This document shows, in pieces, positions 18,301-25,400 of a stretch of 35,759 nt of DNA. The number at the start of each line of letters is the position of its first letter. The first letter of the stretch is position 1. A program made the translations under genes and the position numbers. The stretch is from Spirochaetaceae bacterium (GTDB taxonomy: Bacteria; Spirochaetota; Spirochaetia; Treponematales; Breznakiellaceae): assembly GCA_031281945.1 (NCBI GenBank), contig JAITER010000014.1:1-35759 (forward strand), written 5' to 3'. The notes under the pieces were generated by a model, which saw only the letters and a list, made by a program, of their open reading frames with translations, made no database searches and was not told the origin of the DNA.

Positions 18301-19062
18301 TAACTCACGTTCCAATAGTTTAGATGTGCTGTATAAAATAGATTCAAATTTTTCTATTAGATTTTCACGTTTTGATTTATCTACAAAAGCAGTCAATTCT
18401 GGGAATAAAGATTCAAATGTATTTGCATATTCAGCAATATTTTTATTCTTATTTTGATATAAAGCATTCTGTAAATATTCCGCATCCGCTTCCAAATCAC
18501 GTTCCTCTGGACGTATAATTTCTGGATCATTATTTATATCATTTAAAATGATATTTTCGTATTCATCTATATGATAATATAAACCTTTAAATTCTTTTTG
18601 AACGGCGTCTTCAAATCCAGAAACAGATTGCGCTATTTTATCCCGCAAAAAACGATTTTCTATCCATTGCGCATAACGAATTTCCAGTTCTTCTTCCGAC
18701 CATTCATCAATTGATTTTAAGGCCTCTTTAAAATCTTTATCGCTTGTAAACAACGTCCCAGCGAGCCGCTCCCATGAATTTTTTGCCAAAAGCAAACCGT
18801 TTTTAGCCTGTTCCATCCATTTTTCCGGCGTTATTTCACGATCGGCGGCGTCAAATTGATGGTCAAAAACGCCCCTGTCAAACCCCTTGACGTCCGGCCA
18901 GTTTTGGGCCGCTACGTTCCCTGAAAAAACAACCAGCAAAACAAACGCAACCGCCTTGTTTTTTAGACTAGAGTTCAACTTCCGCTTAAAAAACAACTTG
19001 AGCGGCAACCAACCGGGCCGGCGAACAAGCCCGCTTTCATTTCCAATAAATTTTGATTTCAT
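9307..19062 (-). CDS. Giant secreted helical protein with C-terminal cysteine-peptidase-like domain
   Basis: A 3251-residue exported protein. ATG 19062 is preferred over TTG 19074 because GGGGGA lies five bases before it. Residues 36-52 are a signal-peptide core (cleavage near VAA-QN) behind an unusually long n-region, part of which (11-31) is encoded by a dispersed repeat. About 55-1800 and 1850-2400 are highly charged helix and coiled coil, rich in E, K, N and Y, with recurrent W-containing blocks such as AWEDAENRF and YAQWRNKFI. A hydrophobic stretch lies at about 1813-1843, and a Gly/Ala-rich hydrophobic region at about 2480-2640. Later comes LGHEAYRDG (His2819), then a C-terminal domain with Cys3124 (EYLCTHF), His3187 (SGHVGFVL) and Asn3204 (LHNGG), which matches the order and spacing of NlpC/P60- or CHAP-type peptidases. 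From memory it resembles giant proteins of Leptospira and Treponema (a family I recall as TIGR04388). Peptidoglycan cleavage or a polymorphic-toxin role is inference. Confidence 0.8.
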   Translation of the reverse strand: MKSKFIGNESGLVRRPGWLPLKLFFKRKLNSSLKNKAVAFVLLVVFSGNVAAQNWPDVKGFDRGVFDHQFDAADREITPEKWMEQAKNGLLLAKNSWERLAGTLFTSDKDFKEALKSIDEWSEEELEIRYAQWIENRFLRDKIAQSVSGFEDAVQKEFKGLYYHIDEYENIILNDINNDPEIIRPEERDLEADAEYLQNALYQNKNKNIAEYANTFESLFPELTAFVDKSKRENLIEKFESILYSTSKLLERELCEIIKREERIFFDRRIADSYSLRNKSESEAASAIVASLIYETETFCNQRIAELEARIEEASAGTGDLAIYGKDWLEKYQEQFTRGLKAWEDAENRFFMRRIEWEQEAAVQWSEGEDVWAEAFNKIVKEQQAWEDKAKQLFDSGERLFKDASLNLNLAIEAAKEEFAKDAQMRVESGKIRAEAYLKTYLTSAGIAASAQESVDYWMESINTYGQNPPKIADDNFNEWFNNLRVIEINILKEEILNLEEENSYYKNISNIYTKQLLDLNSNLDLLNKYYNNQNELDLLEDYNNRKKNNDVEYDPEENTEDIQNLDEEYKAFMDILRRIGYWMYDSSLKEYIASCIKELENDKADVDKKKKLNDVNVTRLNQIILDKQKKIIREDSLAETEIKRWLSLYKNNMEKAISAREALLNDFDMVMGDGLLADVLAEGVSSEDFNLDEYQVELLRAQAVSAYWNKRLEIAKAVNDYALDLSSARMTEAEGILEWEKAKSNYDKVLKSYEEAQKALSQEAQYVQEAKNALSLIQSELREADAKLDEMNEKYSFYGSLLKNDSQKYLLEDIQNKYNSLLENNNMIFSTKEDSIYKNYITKAYELGYAQRIEAQGRTLKRIILGDENNVSLEILKETYDSINIPEDKLYENIEDYGIKEDDTYYNVISYYLYKYKSDINNLNELNEELILIKKETEEGLRFLKDIISSAQGKENNENKEMPGNEEYFLASTEEIEKQISELEETLDSCNEWNYDAELEIIESGTRENVLKAVNLSKTIAKIRLESRLAALRLITAESTKKWYAIEKNMEPEDAESNFLPDGLYVKLKNSAVKSSDDLNDFLETYNTPENTTPFEMQIFYAGDLLVNYEIENGLLGAYHLAQDNSDAILKEESELSIKEINNIFNNYDIDYSKNKNENYNIIYNLDIIKINESLLQRSNENLNALETAAKFIYELKNQFDFVPLPLYNEFTKWINVFIEYYAANVLFNNIKINTNSQTVYNLIFEKLNKNESTEYLNFQYLILVEYEKQKTEQNKQEKNWRQYLTKEYVGSADVEAAKYDAVVKAASSYSEGLFFDVEEKAVFYTNVLNGALNGLNDNIFYGTSKENLEFVNAILDGSLDIWNENQIIYTPYSYLDAFYSEEGLLKSYISKNNLIQNDIKRLSEAYDTAKSSSVDIQKEMNEILENIHVRSEDVTLLNQYISASNYFKTVGDEYDDKYTNLKQIYETLEKARFEYEKQDAIRRWASTSYLDSYESDNGILISYATPAVELALCLEKSAKANVVLAALEDLYNDGEKDRKFNDPEYQKMYFEYKQSFDRMMFTIKIRDELNKSIKEETIKNEKLYEAYQNYFYDIGGGIAVDSIKESSFEEKKDKWTIADIITIDEDGRLIFNKNEEFFLSGQSAEGAALLKEYFSAASKQGDETYASSNFEAQVRDLTDRIAAYLVNVEKYKQWSLARDYLIKKLNNENNLSVLGGNVYKMDDNLRQSTLASMKADWGYSTVSKFSMTESSLFLIQEHAWENLSEAEKKDLEFYIILDLMGGGGKNVKKFSGGASSLKEYEYVYDRIDKNYENTLVSGIILTACIIHPMAVALGIVMLASLRDIDETRSQLNDQKSRYKNVINMDYTSLKKEISDMNAAYESYSESCNKLAKMKGVAKNGEKIEWDRILLSLQTAGITNKTTINSFRTYWNEMNVENKREFNSSQEAVTAIAQWAKNKRLDAKSSLERAWDAAGAAQNEAQAAYRNNANLFIDGAQTKEQLDASAKKAFGENAASLKTHIKNEAASLIGDIGGMALEEGGYSSEYGELASEITDLIGRAYYAKYAAELYVREVEWNLQASDINQKYMAWKNASAVILALGREDWKKSVERIQESYAQWRNKFIEEYKLVNSGWDGACLIGLQEKEAWISSAAAAAGDASNSAILDSLGVEAENLSRVFDARDPYGMNVADAQTEASALLKDLFNSAGISGLETAFSAVSNAASAAASKVRTGIGGGVLWDSALVSQEAELFVRNSNKEIAEREAKRLAENVRRTAENAVINVYKNIEYANANFDENMNDMFIYDGRWDRRGNKYVKDVMIDSTIINGIVKERAELKVYEYYKHPEFNYKKLSYLDPEELDGLEAYAINALIARMQIDVKNYSEEVFGSGEKENQKKGAFDVYIGEAAEAGSNVEPEASKWELFAGGKTGNGELGRLLQDYIYWNFRETNGVSAMNAPLWDKSLWHKNPDDWFDPPTIKGMASIALQVAASVAGGGIGGALVGLIDDYLYASLDLMMGKNPELVGLDFAKELITTGVSLGASWGGDVISSKVGGLISKTLGNGTAAAIASASLKATVSVTNNAVNSGVLGLVNSAFYGAEFDPEKVFSASSMVAGAVTSFTSGLLDGLTVGGNLSKELYENTGKATGLSLENVSDMQKFNGMAGGIAGQAANVAMGGDFTLNIAAINGVGALEVHLGGERGFSMNAGSGGVNVSYSAIAAAIRGLDAIGANIAINEYVKENDFKSAIALRAQYAFGDKAQKQQLRDILNGDTIIELVESQGQEAETIMRDGKRVIQLAGFQEGESAISQLRTGITLGHEAYRDGVVDDNNNIETQAAVLGHTAMAARMNLGGYDRYMTIMLSGDKTLTNDLIAYRDMMGNGIEDFNQYVDKTYDSSADFWKVMKNGDLFDDGNDGVFTYEDGRKTVYTTSGGKQGSLEEFLGLKGGEKSAYELLEMREAGFVYENGAWSGSGGTISYDKINNLIKNGVIKKTVDPLGQAYEANHPATQSGQVQKNDFLAGVKDFFASVSDITNKALSTLSGVKTFLGDKILSVFSPPAAFSSEPTPLEKEIAKAIAENNKDGKYLTDEETYNKVRDIAEAKGLIGKDYGSTDVKGYEGVEYLCTHFVEDMLTTMGVNSKEYISSLKASDAKNGISGVITPEYGETPAPGLYVFYKEYENKSEGSGHVGFVLYGDDGSMKVLHNGGKLNKVQEVIKERKENEAKYNLDTYWYNKEKSPMSYKPAGESRRRL
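18970..19033 (+). repeat. Dispersed palindromic repeat, copy D (inside the giant gene, palindrome deleted)
   Basis: Shares GAGTTCAACTTCCGCTTAAA and GCGGCAACCAACCGGGC with the other copies (B 32025-32106, C 34105-34190, A 19201-19283) but lacks the central CAAAAnGCCAGGCnTTTTG palindrome; the flanks join directly. It is translated as residues 11-31 of the giant protein. Confidence 0.8.
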
Positions 19063-19125
19063 TTTGTCCCCCAAAAAGAGGAACTTTGTCCAATAACACA
19101 GGACTTCTTACCCAAGCCTAGTTTT

Positions 19126-19153
19126 CTTATATATATTTAATAGAGTTACTCAA
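19126..19153 (-). promoter_or_regulatory. Candidate promoter of the giant gene
   Basis: Read on the - strand: -35 TTGAGT (19153-19148), a 16-base spacer, -10 TATAAG (19131-19126, 5 of 6). This predicts a leader of about 57 bases with GGGGGA before ATG 19062, so this gene is not leaderless, unlike the + strand units. The AT-rich surroundings make a chance match possible. Confidence 0.45.
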
Positions 19154-19173
19154 AAACTTTATGTTTCCGCAAT

Positions 19174-19200
19174 CTGAACCAAGCTCAAGGCCTGGTTCAG
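19174..19200 (-). terminator. Hairpin spanning the stop codon of the second RND gene
   Basis: CTGAACCA (19174-19181) pairs with TGGTTCAG (19193-19200), and the TGA stop (19197-19199) lies within one arm. It is the end of the long RND operon and could stabilise or terminate the transcript, but no U-run follows directly. It may also be part of the repeat element whose copy A adjoins it. Confidence 0.35.
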
Positions 19201-22200
19201 TCAACCTCTGTTTTCAAACGCAAAACGCCAGGCGTTTTGCAAAGACTTGGGCGGCAACCAGCCTTGTTGGCGAACAAGTCCAATTTAATTACAATCGCGG
19301 GAACCAAAGAAACAGAAAAAATATATGAGGCGCTTATTCCAATTATTGTTATTAACGCCAGCATTTTTATAATCATATTTGTATTTTCATTTAAAAGAAC
19401 AAAAGGAAACGCTGAAACAACGGTTGTAAGGGTAGTAACAGTTAGCACAGACAGTCTTTTTCTAATTGCGTTATAAATGGAATAAAAACCCAAAAATTCA
19501 TTCGGTGAGTTTTCACACCTCTCATTATTATATTTCTTTTTCTTATCATATAATTCAGAAATACATATAACAGCCGTATTTACAGCCATTCCACACACAA
19601 CAATAAACGCGCAAGCGGCGGCGGCGTTTAATTTAAATTGAAAAATAGTTAATACAAACGCCGCGCAAGCTGCGGAAGGTGGAACTACAGATAAAACAAT
19701 CAAAGGAACAACAAATGATTCATTTACAGCCGCAATAATCATGTAACAAAAAATAAGCGCTAGTAGAAAATAAAATATAGTTCCAGAAAGAGAATCCGCC
19801 TGTTCTACGGCTTCACCGTCAAACTCGGCATAGTATCCCGGCGGAAGATAAACCTTATCAAAATAGGGCGTAACAATATCGCGCGCCTTGCGGGCGTCCA
19901 TGGGTTTTGTGCGAATTGATATGCTCGCCTCGCGTTTTCTATTATACCGCCGTATAGTTGAAATGTTATTTTCTTCCTCTTTTTCCATAACAGTTGAAAG
20001 TTTAGCCGTTTGCGCCTCATTTTCACCGCTATATACGAACATTTCTTCCACACTTTTTTTTCGCGGAATCATTTCTTCCAGGCCTTTAATACGGACGTCT
20101 ATTTCATTTTGCGATATATTCGAATTAAAATTGTCTTTTTCTTTTTTACTCCCAAGTCTTTTATACGCAACCGGCCCATACACCGCCCGCCTAATATCAT
20201 CCGCGACAGCCGAATATGACATTTGATTCTTTCCAGCGTCCAGGCCGGCTATTACAGCGCGTTTTGGCTTAAAAACTATTTTTTTCGGCCCTTCTTTAAA
20301 ATTTAAAACAGTTTCTTTAACTAATGGAATTGCCGGAGTTATTTGCGCAAACTTTTTTGCGTAATCACGGCATTTTTCAGAGTCGTCTCCTGTTATGCGA
20401 ATCGTCCAATTTCTGTCAGTGCGCGTAGCGTCATTAATATACACAAATCCGCCGTCCGGGCTGTTTGCACGCATTATTTCACGTAAAACAGAAGCGTTTA
20501 TCAATGCCGGATTAAAAGCAACCAAAACCGACGCCGAACCGGTTTTTGAACCTGTTTGAATATTTTCTATTCCCGGCGTCTCTTTTAACTTAACGGCCCA
20601 GCGCGAAAGTATTTCGTCTATTTTTTCCGCCAGCAAATCGCCTTCAAATTCAATCTGAGCGTATATAGAATTTGAATATGAATCGAATCCCGTATCTGTA
20701 CCCGAAAAAATCAGGGTTACAAAACCAGCGATAGTAATTAAAAAAGAAATCAAGATAACACATAACGGATAATGATATGAAGCCCAAATCAAACGTCCAA
20801 ACAAACGCAAAAAAAGCTTTAAAATGCGGCAAGAAAAATATTTTATATAATTTTTAATTTTTATAAACCATGTATATAAAAATACATTAAAACAATAGCC
20901 GTCTTTTTTGGGCGCCGCAAATTTGTTTTCAATACAAAAGGAACGCCGCAAGCCGCAAATAAAAACCGGCGGCAGAAAAAACAGCGCGGTTATCAAAGAA
21001 ATGAGGGTTACGGCCCCTACAGCGCAGGCTACGGCGTTAATGTCAGCATTTGTAAATGAAAGTCCCGCCAAAGGAAACAGCGCGGCTATGGTGGTCGCGG
21101 AGCCGCAAATCAATTCAACGCGCAATTTAGAAACGCTTTTCTGGACGGCCGGCAGCGAAAACCCGCCGTTTTTTTGCCGGAAAGACGGCGCCTGCTCCGC
21201 GCAAAGCAGGCAAGCGTCAATTGCGGCGCCAAGAGCGCATGAAATTCCAGCAAGCGCAATTTTTGAAAGCGGCGCCCCCAATACCAATATAAACGCGGCG
21301 GATAACACGCAGATAAAAGGAATCGCAAGCGATAGAACTAAAACGCCGGAAAACCCACAATTTTTTTTCTTTCGCATAACCAAAAAAGAAAGCAACGCAA
21401 CCGCCGCCGCGCCCTGCAAAGCCGCAAAACAAACAGACCTAAATGAGGCGCCGTCTTCTGCGCCTTTGTCAAAAAGAACCGTCCATTCAACGCCTTTAAT
21501 CTCTATTTTATGCAATTCTTTTTTTATCGCCAAAGATAATTTTTCTGTACTAACTCCTTCAACAGGAATAATGGAAATCAGAACGGCCGTTTTGCCATTC
21601 AGCCTCGCAAGTGTATCCGGCATACGCTCATGTTCTTTTATTTTTGCAATATCCAATATTGACGTATATTTTTGATCATTTAACCCAACAAAAGCTTTTT
21701 CTATATCCGATATTTCATTATATCTTCCATCTACAATTATATTTATTTCTCTGTCATTTTCTTTTATATAACCCGCCGGAATAACAGCGTCATTTGCGGA
21801 AAGCGTTTTCGCAAGCTCTAAAGCGGAAATTCTATAACCTAAAGCTTTATCAGTTAAAGAAATAACGATTTCTTTAACTCCAATTCCAGAAATCTCTACG
21901 TCCGCCGCCCCGTCCAAAGCCAGAAAAGCCGGTTTAACTGTTTTTTCCAGATATGTATCCAAGTCTGTTCTGTTTATTGTATAAAACACGGCGGCCGTCC
22001 AAACAGGCGTTCTACTTTCCGAAGCAGAAACAATCTGCGGGCGCTGGGCGGAAGCCGGTAAATTTTCGTATACACGTTGCGCGATTTCACGTATTTCTTC
22101 GTAGCGGCTGGCGGTTTTATTTTTAATAAATAAAGATTTCTTTTTGTTAAACGTTATAAAAGCGCGGCCAGATCCGTTTTCACTTACAGTTACAACGTTT

Positions 22201-22430
22201 TTAACGCCTTCAATTGAGTATATAAAATCTTCCAGCGGGATTGCGATTGTTTTTTCTATTTCTTTTGCGTCAATTCCGTAATGTTTAATAATTATAGACC
22301 ACACATCAGAATCTTCAATTGAATATCTGTTAGAAACAGATGCAATTATAAAAACAGAAATAACAAGCAACGCGATGCAGACGCATATATCCGCAATCGG
22401 CCTCGTCAACCAGCCGCCTGAATTTTTCAT
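19197..22430 (-). CDS. RND-family transporter subunit 2
   Basis: A 1077-residue inner-membrane RND permease with two repeats of one TM helix, a large periplasmic (porter/docking) loop and five to six more TM helices. N-terminal TM1 is at about 14-32; periplasmic segments include EEIREIAQRVYENLP; a helix-rich block at about 335-500 is followed by the second half, ending in TM12 (IIGISASYIFSVSLVPAIVI). The proton-relay site of AcrB (two adjacent Asp in TM4) reads AAID here: the first Asp is Ile404 and only Asp405 remains. The TM10 equivalent reads AVNTAV. The last 28 or so residues come from repeat copy A rather than from RND sequence. Its ATG overlaps the upstream RND stop by four bases, which suggests a heteromeric pump like MdtBC. 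The substrate is unknown. Confidence 0.88.
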   Translation of the reverse strand: MKNSGGWLTRPIADICVCIALLVISVFIIASVSNRYSIEDSDVWSIIIKHYGIDAKEIEKTIAIPLEDFIYSIEGVKNVVTVSENGSGRAFITFNKKKSLFIKNKTASRYEEIREIAQRVYENLPASAQRPQIVSASESRTPVWTAAVFYTINRTDLDTYLEKTVKPAFLALDGAADVEISGIGVKEIVISLTDKALGYRISALELAKTLSANDAVIPAGYIKENDREINIIVDGRYNEISDIEKAFVGLNDQKYTSILDIAKIKEHERMPDTLARLNGKTAVLISIIPVEGVSTEKLSLAIKKELHKIEIKGVEWTVLFDKGAEDGASFRSVCFAALQGAAAVALLSFLVMRKKKNCGFSGVLVLSLAIPFICVLSAAFILVLGAPLSKIALAGISCALGAAIDACLLCAEQAPSFRQKNGGFSLPAVQKSVSKLRVELICGSATTIAALFPLAGLSFTNADINAVACAVGAVTLISLITALFFLPPVFICGLRRSFCIENKFAAPKKDGYCFNVFLYTWFIKIKNYIKYFSCRILKLFLRLFGRLIWASYHYPLCVILISFLITIAGFVTLIFSGTDTGFDSYSNSIYAQIEFEGDLLAEKIDEILSRWAVKLKETPGIENIQTGSKTGSASVLVAFNPALINASVLREIMRANSPDGGFVYINDATRTDRNWTIRITGDDSEKCRDYAKKFAQITPAIPLVKETVLNFKEGPKKIVFKPKRAVIAGLDAGKNQMSYSAVADDIRRAVYGPVAYKRLGSKKEKDNFNSNISQNEIDVRIKGLEEMIPRKKSVEEMFVYSGENEAQTAKLSTVMEKEEENNISTIRRYNRKREASISIRTKPMDARKARDIVTPYFDKVYLPPGYYAEFDGEAVEQADSLSGTIFYFLLALIFCYMIIAAVNESFVVPLIVLSVVPPSAACAAFVLTIFQFKLNAAAACAFIVVCGMAVNTAVICISELYDKKKKYNNERCENSPNEFLGFYSIYNAIRKRLSVLTVTTLTTVVSAFPFVLLNENTNMIIKMLALITIIGISASYIFSVSLVPAIVIKLDLFANKAGCRPSLCKTPGVLRLKTEVD
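19201..19283 (+). repeat. Dispersed palindromic repeat, copy A (encodes an RND C-terminus)
   Basis: Contains the full palindrome CAAAACGCCAGGCGTTTTG (9-bp arms around one base), then GACTTGGGCGGCAACC and CGAACAAGTCCAAT, shared with copies B and C. Read on the - strand it encodes the last 28 or so residues (about 1050-1077) of the RND protein. Confidence 0.85.
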
Positions 22431-25400
22431 GCCATGCCCTTCTTTTTCGCCATAAAATATTTCAAAAAAACAGGCGGAAGAGCGAACAAAGTTAGCAGGG
22501 AAGCGGTTAAACAGCCGCCCAACATAGTAACCGCCATAGCCCGTTCCGATTGCGCCTCTGGGGAAATTATAAGCGGCGTCAACACCGCGACTGTTGTAAA
22601 AGTAGTTATCAAAACCGCCCTAAACCGTTCTTTCGCGGCTTGTTTTACCGCGTTTTCTATAAAATCGCAATGATTCAAACAGGAACATACGGCTTCATAC
22701 AGCACTATGGCGTTATTCACAACCAATCCAAAAAGAGCGACCAGCGCTATCACCGCCCCGCTATCCAGAAAACTTGAGGACGCGAAAAGAGCCAATCCGG
22801 CTCCCGAAACAGAAAAAGGTATGGCGAGCATAAAAACAAAAGGCAAGATGAACGATTCAAATTGCGCGCCCATAGTCATATATAAAAGAACTAACACTAA
22901 AATTATTGTTAATAAAACTGAATTATTATACTTTATAAATACAGATTCATCTTCTTTTGATATATATGGTGTTTTATTTATGATATTATCAAGTATTACA
23001 TCCAATTTTTTTTCAGAACCTGGAACAGGATGCATTGTAATATATATCATATCACTTCTATCCATTCTTGCAAAAACACGCGGAGATTTTACATAATCAA
23101 CAGTTGCGACAGAATCCAAAAGAACAAACACGCCTTTATCAAGAAGAATAGGTATAGACTTAACCTTACGCAACATATTTTCATTTTGAAATTCATAAAT
23201 ACCGGAAAACCTGACTTTCACCGGTTTACCGTCAAATTCAACATCATTTAAGAACACCCCTTTTGTTGTAGAACCTATGGATTCCGCGATTTTCCATGAC
23301 GTTACACCGGCCATTGCGGCGGCTTCTCTGTTCGGCGTTATGCGCAATTCTTGTTTTTCACCGTCCGGATCAAGTCTTATATCATCCAAAACACCGGCGC
23401 TCTGAAAGCGTATTTCATCAATAAATTTATTTACATACTCAGCGGTTTGCTTTGGATCCATCCCTTTTACAGCCAGCCTTCTTCCAGAAGAAACGCCCAA
23501 AAGTTTTTGCGCGGCGTCTTCTGGAATATCGATGGATATTTTTGGGAAATTAAAAGTGTCAAAATTTTCTTTTGCCAGAATGTTTTTTGTTTCAGCAACA
23601 GCCTCATTAACATTTACGTTTCTTTTTAAAGTGCATTGCAAAAACAGCTCTTCATTTGAAAACCCAAATTCAGACCTTCTTAACACATCATCATATTCCG
23701 CGCCGGCGCGAGCCGTAACTTTTTCTATAAAATCGCTTTCTTTTAAACTTCCGCTTATTCTTACAGCCTCCTCGCCAATTTTTTCCATGGAGGTTCCGGC
23801 GGGATATTCCGCTTTCACAATAACAGAGCCGGCGCTTTCCGGCGTTCTAAAAACAACAGGGCGCGACGCCAACAGCAAAACGCCGGCTGCGCTAAAAAAC
23901 GCCGCGGAAAATAAAACAATTTTGGGATGTCGGCAAGCAAAATCAACTGCGCGGGCGTATTTTACGTCCAAAAAATCTTTTCCAAGAGGCTGGTTCAAAA
24001 CCAGCCGGGCTTTGAAACGGCCTTTATTAGGTAAAATAAATTTTCGAGACGCGCCGCAAGCTCCCGCTCGCCAAGCAAACCCAAAAAGCGAAGGCAGAAT
24101 CAACTGCGCATACAGCCACCCGGCGATAACGGAAGCAATCAGCGTCACCGCCAAATCCCCGAACAACTCGCCAAGCGCCCCCGGCAAAAACATAACCGGC
24201 AAAAAAACAATCACCGTGGTGGCCGCGCCGCCAAAGCTTGACGCCGAAAGCGCTGCGGCGCACTCAGCAATCTTATTTGAGACGCCGTTTTCAAGATTTT
24301 CACCGCCGGCAATTTTTAAATCATTTTTCTTTCCCGTTGGACGCCCATAAAAAACGCGGCAAAGCGAATCAAGAATAACAACCGATGTATCGGAAACCAA
24401 ACCAATCCCAAGCATAATTCCTGAAAGCGTCATGCTATTAAGCGTTTTCCCGCACAATTTAACGGCGATAATTGAAACAGCGGCTGCGACAGGAATAGAT
24501 ATAGCCGCCAAAACGCTGGTTCTTATATTGCGCATAAACAAACAAAGCGTTAAAAACACGGCGCAAGATCCAAAAATTCCAGAAACTATCAAACCTTTTA
24601 ACCGTTCCATAATTTCCGGAGATTTATCGTAAACAATATGCGCTTCCACATCACGTCCAAATGTTTTAGATGCTTCATCAATCATTTTTTTTATATTTAC
24701 CGATAACGCGATTGGATCCGCGCCTTCCTGCCTCCAAATTTCCAGGGCGGTTTGTTTTTTCCCGTTAAAAGCCCAAATGCTTTTTGGGTCTGCATTTCCC
24801 ATTTTTACATAGGCTAAATCATTCAACAAAAAAGGCCCCGCATTCCCGGACAAATTTAAATACTGTATATCACGTAACTTTTTAGGTTTACCGGAGCTGT
24901 TAATTATCACCTCACGATCCCCGTCTTTTGCTGTTCCGGCTGGAGTCTCCGCGATTTCACCGTTAACCAGCAAAGCCAAACCATTCACATCAAATCCCTG
25001 GGGGGCGGCGCGCTGCAAATCCACCGCCACTTTTATTTCACGTTCTTCACCACCAGACAGAACTATAATTCCAACGCCGTCTATACGGCGCAACCGCGTA
25101 CGCAATTCATACTCCGCAAAATCGCGCTCAAACACCGCATCTCCATTCTTTGCAAAAACGGCTATAACAGCGTGCGGCTCCATAAACGCTCCGGCGGCTC
25201 TAACGGAAGGTTTTTCAACATTTTGAGGCAGGTTTGGGTAAACGGCGTCGACGGCCTCCCTTACAAGCAAAGCGGCGCGTCCTGAGTCAGTTCCCCAGCG
25301 AAAATCCAGCATAACAAGCGATGAACCATCCCGCGAAACGCTGCGAATCCGCTCCAAACCTTTAAGAGACGAAAGCGCGTCTTCAACGGGCGTCGTAATA

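Noticed and set aside
18970-19283. Two adjacent repeat copies as a CRISPR or tandem array
   Set aside because: Unequal lengths, differing internal deletion, no regular spacers and no cas genes; they are dispersed element copies.
20908-21675. Open frame of 255 codons on the + strand
   Set aside because: Antisense to the TM region of RND subunit 2, with low-complexity Ala/Ser/Asn content typical of the reverse complement of membrane-protein codons.
23532-24350. Open frame of 272 codons on the + strand
   Set aside because: It lies fully opposite the well-supported RND subunit 1, has no promoter or Shine-Dalgarno sequence and no recognisable motif; it is a codon-bias shadow.
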